Assembly (NCBI RefSeq): GCF_947179165.1
Contig: NC_077245.1
Location: 20,249,740 to 20,313,739 of the forward strand
DNA: 64,000 bases
Source of the DNA: Solanum dulcamara
Lineage: Eukaryota; Streptophyta; Magnoliopsida; Solanales; Solanaceae
Reading direction: 5' to 3'
Shown one piece after another: positions 54,546-64,000 of the stretch; the first letter of the stretch is position 1; every line of letters begins with the position of its first letter. Made by a program: the position numbers and the translations under genes. The notes beneath the pieces were generated by a model. That model saw only the letters and a program-made list of their open reading frames with translations. It was not told the origin of the DNA and did not search any database.

Positions 54546-55404
54546 ACAAAAATTATAGCCAAGAAAATAATAAGATAAAATATAGCCAAATTCGCTATTT
54601 AGTCACCATTTATCTCTATTTAGCCACGATTAAATTGTGGCTAATTAACATTATTTTTATTTTTATTAGTCACGAGTTACTTTTACTTTTATTCTGTAAA
54701 AGTGAGATATTAAAAGGATAGTGTGTACATAATTTTACCTTTAACTTATGCAATAAATAGATTGTTTTCAAAAGAAAAATTCAACTACTTAATAAAAATC
54801 AAGTGTTAATAAATATTTTTCTCTACTAAAATAAATATTTTTTCTAATTTCATCATTGCTTGATAAATCAAACAAGAGAATGAAAGTTCCTAATTTTTAC
54901 TTCTCTACGTTTTTCTGACATAATACATAATTATACACTCAAATTTGATATCAATTGATAATTCAATATACCAACTTTGAATATGCATATCTAAACAACA
55001 TAACTTGTCTTCGCTGTGTCAGTTGAACACTCCAACTTGCAAAATGATCTCCTAGATACCTCCAAAAATTTATGTGCTACGTGAGCATCGAGTGTCTAAA
55101 AACACAATAAAAACAAGTTGGAGTGTTTAGTTGCTAGTTGACACTATGTTAAGATGTTTAAATATGTATTGTTAAAGTTGAAGTGCTTACTTCGCCAATC
55201 AATTGAGTGTCCATTTATGTATTATGTGTTTCTTTTTTTCTCATTTTAATCTTGAAATAAATAATGTATCAGACGAATTATTATTCATGATAAGTCGTGT
55301 CACGTTTTTCACAATGTGTGTTGAAAAAAAATTAAGCTTATAAATAAATAATAATATAATAAGTATAATCAAACAAATAAGATATTCGAATTATGGTGTG
55401 CACT

Positions 55405-55740
55405 TATTCTTATCTGTATCTTTGAAGGTAGATAAACTATTTTCAAAAAAAATTAAATCAATTGCTTAATATAATATTGTACTCATTCTTATCCGTATCT
55501 TAAAGGTAGAGAGACTATTTTCGAAAAAACTTAAATCAATTATTTAATATAATTTTGTACTCATTCTCATATGTATCTTTGAAGATAGTAAGACTATTTT
55601 CGAAAAAATATAAATCAATTGCTTAATATAATATTGTACTCATTCTTATTTGTATTTTTAAAGATACAGAGACTATTTACGTAAAAAATTAAATCAATTG
55701 CCTAATATGTAGAAAGACTATTTCCGAAAATAAATAAATA
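55405..55740. repeat. 77-bp minisatellite
   Basis: About four units of 75-80 bp: TTGTACTCATTCTTAT, GTATCTTTAAAGGTAG, GAGACTATTTTCGAAAAAAT, TAAATCAATTGCTTAATATA. It forms the end of the last unit of the 690-bp array. Confidence 0.85.
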
Positions 55741-55854
55741 AATTGCTTAATATAATTTTGAGTGTGATTAAACATTTTTTTTCTCATACCAAAAAGAACT
55801 AGGGAAAAAAGTTTTATATAAATATACTTTTTTGGACTAGATAGTTTTTCTTAA

Positions 55855-55965
55855 TATTTCCTCATAAATGATTTAATTTGTGTAGATTCTCTCTCTAATA
55901 AAGCATAAACATTTTCCCCTTTGCCAACAAACACACATTACCCTTTTCCTCTCATTCTTCTCCTT
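55855..55965 (+). repeat. Upstream segment of eIF4G-like gene, copy A
   Basis: A direct copy of 56917-57024 with over 90 percent identity. Shared order: ATTTCCTCATAAATGATTT, GTAGATTCTCTCT, AAGCATAAACATTTTCCCCT, CCAACAAACACACATTACCC, TTTTCCTCTCATTCTTCTCC. Copy B sits at the normal place just before the leader, so copy A is likely a displaced promoter duplicate. Confidence 0.9.
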
Positions 55966-55983
55966 CTTTTTCTCTTTCTCAGA

Positions 55984-56913
55984 GTTTTTGGCTAAAAATA
56001 TTCCTTAACTATGAGATAAACTTAAAGTATATCCTTGTACTATAAAAATGAACAAAAAACATTTCTTATCTAAGTCAAAAATTGTAATATTCATCCTTTT
56101 GTTAGTTTCTTGGCAAAAACTAACGACTATGATCTAAAAGTCAATAGTTTGACCTGACAACTTGGATTTAAGAAAAGACAAAATTCAAAGTTGAATAAAC
56201 AACATAAAATACTACATACAACTTGCTTAGTTTTGTCATCTACCAATCAATTGATTCAAATCCAATTTGCCAATTGCACACTTAAGCCAAAAAAGAAAAA
56301 TATATATCAAAGAATAAGTCTTAATAGATATGAACAAAACAATCAAAGCTACAATTGAAGCATTGAAATAAAAGAACTGACAGTAATAAATACAATGAAA
56401 AACTTATTTAAAAAGAAAAAAACTGTATATTGACAAAGTAAATTATCCCTTTTATGCAATTGTTGAAACATTCATATCATAAAGAGTTCGGTTGAAAGAT
56501 TATACAGAAATAGAGTTTCTTGTACTAAGAATTTTCACTAAAGCCTTTACTTCCGTTGAATCCTCTACTGTCTTTTTTCATTCGATCCGTTTTCATTTCT
56601 GTTGTCTGTTGGCCCTCACTACTTGATCCAGATGAGTTTTAGCTCATATTCACTCATCGGATTACTGTACTGATCACTGCTGCAAAAAAGTCGTCACACG
56701 TCGATTACAAGGTTGAAGATGAAAGATACAAAAAATAGAGCGGGGGAGGAAGGAAGAAAAATGACCATAGCCATTAATTTTTGTCAAAAAATTAATGGAA
56801 AAATGAATATTGTAATTTTTAATATAAATAAAGAATATTTTTTATTTATTTTTATAATACATAGGATGTACCTTGAGTTTGTCCCACGGTACAGGATGTT
56901 GCTAGCCAAAAAC
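55984..56913. mobile_element. 930-bp TIR element between promoter copies
   Basis: The left end GTTTTTGGCTAAAAATATTC and the right end TGCTAGCCAAAAAC are inverted repeats. Similarity runs about 75 bp inwards (TATCCTTGTACTATAAAAAT against ACATCCTATGTATTATAAAAAT read in reverse). There is no transposase. The open frame at 56713-56928 is spurious. No clear target duplication; the flanks are the two promoter copies. Confidence 0.7.
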
Positions 56914-56916
56914 TTT

Positions 56917-57161
56917 ATTTCCTCATAAATGATTTAATTTGCGTAGATTCTCTCTAAAGCATAAACATTTTCCCCTTTACCAACAAACACACATTACCCT
57001 TTTCCTCTCATTCTTCTCCTTTCTCTTCCTCATTTTTCGTTTGCACTGTGGTCATGGCTTGCACCAATCATCATTCTCATTGAAACCCTAAGTTCGGCAC
57101 TCTTTTTTTCTTTTCAGGTAAGCAGCCACTGTGACTATTACTGTTTCTAGGGTTTGTATTT
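56917..57161 (+). promoter_or_regulatory. Promoter-proximal copy B and 5' leader of eIF4G-like gene
   Basis: 56917-57024 is copy B of the repeated segment. A CT-rich leader follows, with TTTTTTCTTTTCAGGTAAGC at 57101-57120, which could act as acceptor or donor, and the first ATG of the long frame is at 57162. A transcription start near 57000 is plausible but not shown. Confidence 0.55.
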
Positions 57162-60100
57162 ATGTCCTACAATCAATCAAGGTCTGACACTCGCGAGTCG
57201 TCTCAGAAGAGAACCGGCCGATCCGGTAGCTTTAATCAGCACCGCGGCGATAGAGTTGATGCTGACAGGTGGCAGCGTGGAACTGCTTTCCAAAATTGTT
57301 TAATGCCATCTCCTCAGACACCTGCGCAGAATATGCACAAAGCTGAAATAAAGTATGAAGTAGGTAAAGTAACGGATGAGGAACAAGCCAAGCAGAGACG
57401 GCTGAAAGCTATCTTAAATAAGGCGACTCCCCAGAACTTCGAAAAAATATTCCAGCAAGTGAAAGAAGTCAATATTGATAATGTTGTCACACTCAATGGA
57501 GTAGTTTCTCAGATATTTGACAAAGCTTTGATGAAGCCAACTTTTTGTGAGATGTATGCCAACTTATTTCAACACCTAGCAGCGGAGTTGCCTGATCTGA
57601 GTGTGGACAAAGAAAAAATCACTTTTAAGAGGTTACTTCTAAACAAATGTCAGGAAGAGTTTGAGAGAGGGGAAAGAGAAGAGCTAGAAGCTAATGTGAC
57701 TAATGAGGAGGGCGAAGTAAAACTGTCAGCAGAGGAGAGGGAGGAAAAAAGAGTCGAAGCACGGAGACGAATGTTGGGCAATATAAGACTGATTGGTGAA
57801 CTTTACAAGAAGAGAATGTTGACAGAGAGAATTATGCATGAGTGCATCAAGAAGTTGTTAGGTGACTATCAAAATCCTGACGAGGAGAATGTTGAAGCTT
57901 TGTGTAAGTTGATGAGTACAATTGGCGAGATGATAGATCATGCCAAAACAAAGGAACATATGGATGCATACTTCGATAGGTTGGAAAAGTTGTCAAATAA
58001 CATGAAACTTTCTTCTAGGGTGAGGTTTATGTTGAAGGATTCAATTGATCTAAGAAAGAACAAATGGCAGCAAAGGAGAAAAGTAGAAGGGCCTAAGAAG
58101 ATCGAGGAAGTGCATAGGGATGCTGCCCAAGAACGACATGCACAAGCTACTAGGCTTGCTCGTACTCCTAGTCTGGGAGGTTCTAGTAGAAGGGGTCAAC
58201 CTGTGGATTTTGATCCCAGAGGAGGGAGTATATTGTCTTCTCCGGGCTCCCAGATGGGGGGTTTCTGTCCTATGCCTCCACAGGTCCGTGGCTATGGCAT
58301 GCAGGATGTACGGGCGGATGAGAGGCATTCTTTCGAGAATAGGACATTATCACTTCCCCTGACCCAGAGGCCTCTTGGTGATGATCCGATCACACTTGGA
58401 CTCCCAGATGAGGAACAAGCCAAGCAGAGACGGCTGAAAGCTATCTTAAATAAGGCGACTCCCCAGAACTTCGAAAAAATATTCCAGCAAGTGAAAGAAG
58501 TCAATATTGATAATGTTGTCACACTCAATGGAGTAGTTTCTCAGATATTTGACAAAGCTTTGATGAAGCCAACTTTTTGTGAGATGTATGCCAACTTATT
58601 TCAACACCTAGCAGCGGAGTTGCCTGATCTGAGTGTGGACAAAGAAAAAATCACTTTTAAGAGGTTACTTCTAAACAAATGTCAGGAAGAGTTTGAGAGA
58701 GGGGAAAGAGAAGAGCTAGAAGCTAATATGACTAATGAGGAGGGCGAAGTAAAACTGTCAGCAGAGGAGAGGGAGGAAAAAAGAGTCGAAGCACGGAGAC
58801 GAATGTTGGGCAATATAAGACTGATTGGTGAACTTTACAAGAAGAGAATGTTGACAGAGAGAATTATGCATGAGTGCATCAAGAAGTTGTTAGGTGACTA
58901 TCAAAATCCTGACGAGGAGAATGTTGAAGCTTTGTGTAAGTTGATGAGTACAATTGGCGAGATGATAGATCATGCCAAAACAAAGGAACATATGGATGCA
59001 TACTTCGATAGGTTGGAAAAGTTGTCAAATAACATGAAACTTTCTTCTAGGGTGAGGTTTATGTTGAAGGATTCAATTGATCTAAGAAAGAACAAATGGC
59101 AGCAAAGGAGAAAAGTAGAAGGGCCTAAGAAGATCGAGGAAGTGCATAGGGATGCTGCCCAAGAACGACATGCACAAGCTACTAGGCTTGCTCGTACTCC
59201 TAGTCTGGGAGGTTCTAGTAGAAGGGGTCAACCTGTGGATTTTGATCCCAGAGGAGGGAGTATATTGTCTTCTCCGGGCTCCCAGATGGGGGGTTTCTGT
59301 CCTATGCCTCCACAGGTCCGTGGCTATGGCATGCAGGATGTACGGGCGGATGAGAGGCATTCTTTCGAGAATAGGACATTATCACTTCCCCTGACCCAGA
59401 GGCCTCTTGGTGATGATCCGATCACACTTGGACTCCCAGATGAGGAACAAGCCAAGCAGAGACGGCTGAAAGCTATCTTAAATAAGGCGACTCCCCAGAA
59501 CTTCGAAAAAATATTCCAGCAAGTGAAAGAAGTCAATATTGATAATGTTGTCACACTCAATGGAGTAGTTTCTCAGATATTTGACAAAGCTTTGATGAAG
59601 CCAACTTTTTGTGAGATGTATGCCAACTTATTTCAACACCTAGCAGCGGAGTTGCCTGATCTGAGTGTGGACAAAGAAAAAATCACTTTTAAGAGGTTAC
59701 TTCTAAACAAATGTCAGGAAGAGTTTGAGAGAGGGGAAAGAGAAGAGCTAGAAGCTAATGTGACTAATGAGGAGGGCGAAGTAAAACTGTCAGCAGAGGA
59801 GAGGGAGGAAAAAAGAGTCGAAGCACGGAGACGAATGTTGGGCAATATAAGACTGATTGGTGAACTTTACAAGAAGAGAATGTTGACAGAGAGAATTATG
59901 CATGAGTGCATCAAGAAGTTGTTAGGTGACTATCAAAATCCTGACGAGGAGAATGTTGAAGCTTTGTGTAAGTTGATGAGTACAATTGGCGAGATGATAG
60001 ATCATGCCAAAACAAAGGAACATACGGATGCATACTTCGATAGGTTGGAAAAGTTGTCAAATAACATGAAACTTTCTTCTAGGGTGAGGTTTATGTTGAA

Positions 60101-63100
60101 GGATTCAATTGATCTAAGAAAGAACAAATGGCAGCAAAGGAGAAAAGTAGAAGGGCCTAAGAAGATCGAGGAAGTGCATAGGGATGCTGCCCAAGAACGA
60201 CATGCACAAGCTACTAGGCTTGCTCGTACTCCTAGTCTGGGAGGTTCTAGTAGAAGGGGTCAACCTGTGGATTTTGATCCCAGAGGAGGGAGTATATTGT
60301 CTTCTCCGGGCTCCCAGATGGGGGGTTTCTGTCCTATGCCTCCACAGGTCCGTGGCTATGGCATGCAGGATGTACGGGCGGATGAGAGGCATTCTTTCGA
60401 GAATAGGACATTATCACTTCCCCTGACCCAGAGGCCTCTTGGTGATGATCCGATCACACTTGGACTCCCAGATGAGGAACAAGCCAAGCAGAGACGGCTG
60501 AAAGCTATCTTAAATAAGGCGACTCCCCAGAACTTCGAAAAAATATTCCAGCAAGTGAAAGAAGTCAATATTGATAATGTTGTCACACTCAATGGAGTAG
60601 TTTCTCAGATATTTGACAAAGCTTTGATGAAGCCAACTTTTTGTGAGATGTATGCCAACTTATTTCAACACCTAGCAGCGGAGTTGCCTGATCTGAGTGT
60701 GGACAAAGAAAAAATCACTTTTAAGAGGTTACTTCTAAACAAATGTCAGGAAGAGTTTGAGAGAGGGGAAAGAGAAGAGCTAGAAGCTAATGTGACTAAT
60801 GAGGAGGGCGAAGTAAAACTGTCAGCAGAGGAGAGGGAGGAAAAAAGAGTCGAAGCACGGAGACGAATGTTGGGCAATATAAGACTGATTGGTGAACTTT
60901 ACAAGAAGAGAATGTTGACAGAGAGAATTATGCATGAGTGCATCAAGAAGTTGTTAGGTGACTATCAAAATCCTGACGAGGAGAATGTTGAAGCTTTGTG
61001 TAAGTTGATGAGTACAATTGGCGAGATGATAGATCATGCCAAAACAAAGGAACATATGGATGCATACTTCGATAGGTTGGAAAAGTTGTCAAATAACATG
61101 AAACTTTCTTCTAGGGTGAGGTTTATGTTGAAGGATTCAATTGATCTAAGAAAGAACAAATGGCAGCAAAGGAGAAAAGTAGAAGGGCCTAAGAAGATCG
61201 AGGAAGTGCATAGGGATGCTGCCCAAGAACGACATGCACAAGCTACTAGGCTTGCTCGTACTCCTAGTCTGGGAGGTTCTAGTAGAAGGGGTCAACCTGT
61301 GGATTTTGATCCCAGAGGAGGGAGTATATTGTCTTCTCCGGGCTCCCAGATGGGGGGTTTCTGTCCTATGCCTCCACAGGTCCGTGGCTATGGCATGCAG
61401 GATGTACGGGCGGATGAGAGGCATTCTTTCGAGAATAGGACATTATCACTTCCCCTGACCCAGAGGCCTCTTGGTGATGATCCGATCACACTTGGACTCC
61501 CAGATGAGGAACAAGCCAAGCAGAGACGGCTGAAAGCTATCTTAAATAAGGCGACTCCCCAGAACTTCGAAAAAATATTCCAGCAAGTGAAAGAAGTCAA
61601 TATTGATAATGTTGTCACACTCAATGGAGTAGTTTCTCAGATATTTGACAAAGCTTTGATGAAGCCAACTTTTTGTGAGATGTATGCCAACTTATTTCAA
61701 CACCTAGCAGCGGAGTTGCCTGATCTGAGTGTAGACAAAGAAAAAATCACTTTTAAGAGGTTACTTCTAAACAAATGTCAGGAAGAGTTTGAGAGAGGGG
61801 AAAGAGAAGAGCTAGAAGCTAATGTGACTAATGAGGAGGGCGAAGTAAAACTGTCAGCAGAGGAGAGGGAGGAAAAAAGAGTCGAAGCACGGAGACGAAT
61901 GTTGGGCAATATAAGACTGATTGGTGAACTTTACAAGAAGAGAATGTTGACAGAGAGAATTATGCATGAGTGCATCAAGAAGTTGTTAGGTGACTATCAA
62001 AATCCTGACGAGGAGAATGTTGAAGCTTTGTGTAAGTTGATGAGTACAATTGGCGAGATGATAGATCATGCCAAAACAAAGGAACATATGGATGCATACT
62101 TCGATAGGTTGGAAAAGTTGTCAAATAACATGAAACTTTCTTCTAGGGTGAGGTTTATGTTGAAGGATTCAATTGATCTAAGAAAGAACAAATGGCAGCA
62201 AAGGAGAAAAGTAGAAGGGCCTAAGAAGATCGAGGAAGTGCATAGGGATGCTGCCCAAGAACGACATGCACAAGCTACTAGGCTTGCTCGTACTCCTAGT
62301 CTGGGAGGTTCTAGTAGAAGGGGTCAACCTGTGGATTTTGATCCCAGAGGAGGGAGTATATTGTCTTCTCCGGGCTCCCAGATGGGGGGTTTCTGTCCTA
62401 TGCCTCCACAGGTCCGTGGCTATGGCATGCAGGATGTACGGGCGGATGAGAGGCATTCTTTCGAGAATAGGACATTATCACTTCCCCTGACCCAGAGGCC
62501 TCTTGGTGATGATCCGATCACACTTGGACTCCCAGATGAGGAACAAGCCAAGCAGAGACGGCTGAAAGCTATCTTAAATAAGGCGACTCCCCAGAACTTC
62601 GAAAAAATATTCCAGCAAGTGAAAGAAGTCAATATTGATAATGTTGTCACACTCAATGGAGTAGTTTCTCAGATATTTGACAAAGCTTTGATGAAGCCAA
62701 CTTTTTGTGAGATGTATGCCAACTTATTTCAACACCTAGCAGCGGAGTTGCCTGATCTGAGTGTGGACAAAGAAAAAATCACTTTTAAGAGGTTACTTCT
62801 AAACAAATGTCAGGAAGAGTTTGAGAGAGGGGAAAGAGAAGAGCTAGAAGCTAATGTGACTAATGAGGAGGGCGAAGTAAAACTGTCAGTAGAGGAGAGG
62901 GAGGAAAAAAGAGTCGAAGCACGGAGACGAATGTTGGGCAATATAAGACTGATTGGTGAACTTTACAAGAAGAGAATGTTGACCGAGAGAATTATGCATG
63001 AGTGCATCAAGAAGTTGTTAGGTGACTATCAAAATCCTGACGAGGAGAATGTTGAAGCTTTGTGTAAGTTGATGAGTACAATTGGCGAGATGATAGATCA

Positions 63101-63949
63101 TGCCAAAACAAAGGAACATATGGATGCATACTTCGATAGGTTGGAAAAGTTGTCAAATAACATGAAACTTTCTTCTAGGGTGAGGTTTATGTTGAAGGAT
63201 TCAATTGATCTAAGAAAGAACAAATGGCAGCAAAGGAGAAAAGTAGAAGGGCCTAAGAAGATCGAGGAAGTGCATAGGGATGCTGCCCAAGAACGACATG
63301 CACAAGCTACTAGGCTTGCTCGTACTCCTAGTCTGGGAGGTTCTAGTAGAAGGGGTCAACCTGTGGATTTTGATCCCAGAGGAGAGAGTATATTGTCTTC
63401 TCCGGGCTCCCAGATGGGGGGTTTCTGTCCTATGCCTCCACAGGTCCGTGGCTATGGCATGCAGGATGTACGGGCGGATGAGAGGCATTCTTTCGAGAAT
63501 AGGACATTATCACTTCCGCTGACCCAGAGGCCTCTTGGTGATGATCCGATCACACTTGGACTCCAAGGTGGTCTTGCAAAGGGAATGTCTTCCAGTGGCC
63601 AACCTGCAGGACCAAGCATTGATAGTATGTCAAGTTTTGAAGACTCGAGAAGGATGACACATGCCCAAAATGGCTATGGTTCTTTGCCAGAGCGCCCCGT
63701 TATGGTTCAAGAGAGGAGCTTATACCCAAATACATGTCTGACCGATTATCGTCAACATGATCAATCAAGTACACCAGAAAGGAATGTGACTTATGTGAGC
63801 AAGGAGTGTGGATTTGATACATCTTGGCCTACTTCACCACTTGTAAGAAGTGGAGGGCCAACTTCCACACAAAATGTGGCTCCAGACAAGATGTGGCCAG
63901 AAGAACGTCTGCAGGACATGTCTATGGCTGCTATCAAGGAATTCTACAG
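57162..63949 (+). CDS. eIF4G-like factor with six tandem MIF4G domains (partial)
   Basis: Scaffold protein of cap-dependent translation initiation by family; the MIF4G domain normally binds eIF4A and RNA. Start MSYNQSRSDTRESSQKRTGR is the conserved plant eIF4G N-terminus, but after about 30 residues it passes directly to DRWQRGT and MPSPQTP, which lie just before MIF4G, so the long N-terminal part with the eIF4E-binding motif is missing. Residues 72-2134 are six near-identical 344-residue units, each a MIF4G domain (LKAILNKATPQNFEKIFQQV ... SSRVRFMLKDSIDLRKNKWQ) plus a Gly/Arg-rich linker. A single C-terminal linker follows to AAIKEFY, where TTCTACAG/GTACTTTC is a splice donor (63949/63950); the open frame runs on only to a TGA at 63963-63965 in the intron. 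MA3 exons should lie beyond the window. No frameshift or stop occurs. A normal plant eIF4G has one MIF4G. An assembly artefact must be excluded. Confidence 0.88.
57375..58406 (+). repeat. MIF4G tandem unit 1
   Basis: Residues 72-415. Its left border (GTAACG/GATGAGG) is the native sequence of the gene. It shows no difference from the six-unit consensus. Confidence 0.95.
58407..59438 (+). repeat. MIF4G tandem unit 2
   Basis: Residues 416-759. It has one difference from consensus: G to A at 58728, Val to Met in EANVTNEE. The junction CTCCCAGATGAGG at its left border is the same as at all later borders. Confidence 0.95.
59439..60470 (+). repeat. MIF4G tandem unit 3
   Basis: Residues 760-1103. 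It has one difference: T to C at 60025, Met to Thr in KEHMDAYF. Confidence 0.95.
60471..61502 (+). repeat. MIF4G tandem unit 4
   Basis: Residues 1104-1447. No difference from consensus was seen, so it is apparently identical to unit 1. Confidence 0.95.
61503..62534 (+). repeat. MIF4G tandem unit 5
   Basis: Residues 1448-1791. One synonymous difference: G to A at 61733 in the Val codon of LSVDKEK. Confidence 0.95.
62535..63563 (+). repeat. MIF4G tandem unit 6, most diverged
   Basis: Residues 1792-2134. It has four differences: 62890 (Ala to Val), 62984 (synonymous), 63385 (Gly to Glu in the linker) and 63518 (synonymous). Its right border passes to the native CTCCAAGGTGG. As the unit joined to the unique C-terminal part it is probably the oldest copy. 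Confidence 0.95.
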
Positions 63950-64000
63950 GTACTTTCTGAACTGATTATTATTTACTTTCATTTTATTTATATTGGTCTG
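63950..64000 (+). other. Start of next intron of eIF4G-like gene
   Basis: It begins GTACTTTCTG and is AT-rich to the end of the window. The acceptor and next exon are outside. Confidence 0.7.

Larger units (their letters stand above)
51383..55800. repeat. Diverged array of about 690-bp units
   Basis: Units start with AGACAAACTATTATTAGTGG-like sequence followed by TGTCAC.TTTTTCACAACG, at about 51383, 52050, 52738, 53437, 53795 and 55275. Each complete unit then has TAATAACATATCCAATATAA, a C-rich AACTTACAAAATGATC block and an AGTGTTTAGTTGCTAGTTGA block. One unit is short (53437-53795) and another is enlarged by the inverted-repeat element at 53893-54545. It is non-coding. Confidence 0.8.

Noticed and set aside
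55855..57024. The two promoter copies as LTRs of an element
   Set aside because: They lack TG...CA ends, a primer-binding site and a polypurine tract, and one copy is in the normal position before the gene leader.
58050..63522. Repeated short frames on both strands (78-92 codons) in every MIF4G unit
   Set aside because: They recur only because the unit recurs. They lie opposite or out of frame to the strongly coding MIF4G frame and show no domain.
57375..63563. Six regular repeats considered as a CRISPR-like or satellite array
   Set aside because: The units are long, contiguous, in frame and encode a known domain, with no spacers.

Overview
This is a nuclear plant window, almost certainly from a Solanaceae genome (tomato, potato, pepper or tobacco group; the genus cannot be fixed from the sequence). 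The evidence is AT-rich intergenic DNA, GT-AG introns, a TS-type SINE and two Au-type SINEs, an RTE-type LINE with the (TTG)n tail common in Solanaceae, several hAT and Stowaway MITEs, and long LTR-retrotransposon remnants. There are only three recognisable host genes; nearly everything else is nested transposable elements and tandem repeats.

Layout. 1-711: 5' end of a minus-strand Ty1/copia element (LTR, primer-binding site, leader with a 48-bp tandem array). 1156-7650: SINE, MITEs, a LINE fragment, a hairpin. 7653-8336: one intact exon of an auxin response factor of the ARF10/16/17 group, carrying the miR160 target site; no B3 exon and no PB1 exon can be seen in the window. 12247-21830 (minus): a complete dephospho-CoA kinase gene of three coding exons plus a probable 5'-UTR exon. 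Its 6.8-kb second intron is filled by a 3.2-kb hAT-type element that holds LINE fragments nested one in another, plus a hAT MITE with a perfect 8-bp target duplication. 22600-37300: SINEs, minisatellites, a decayed RTE LINE, two solo LTRs, a hAT element. 37307-48288: a complete but decayed Ty3/gypsy element of the Tat type (two RNase H regions) with matched LTRs and a perfect 5-bp target duplication. 49000-55800: a truncated Ty1/copia element running into a diverged array of roughly 690-bp units.

57162-63949 holds the most unusual object: an eIF4G-like translation initiation factor gene in which the whole MIF4G domain plus its linker is repeated six times in frame, with an exact period of 1032 bp (344 codons). 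The long N-terminal region of ordinary plant eIF4G, with the eIF4E-binding site, is missing. The exon ends at a clean splice donor at 63949/63950, so the gene runs out of the window, presumably into MA3-domain exons. Its upstream region is also rearranged: a segment of about 110 bp is present twice, with a 930-bp terminal-inverted-repeat element between the copies.

The three genes have no evident shared pathway. The window is best read as a gene-poor, transposon-rich tract with one striking recent in-gene amplification. All family calls are from reading the sequence; no database search was made.
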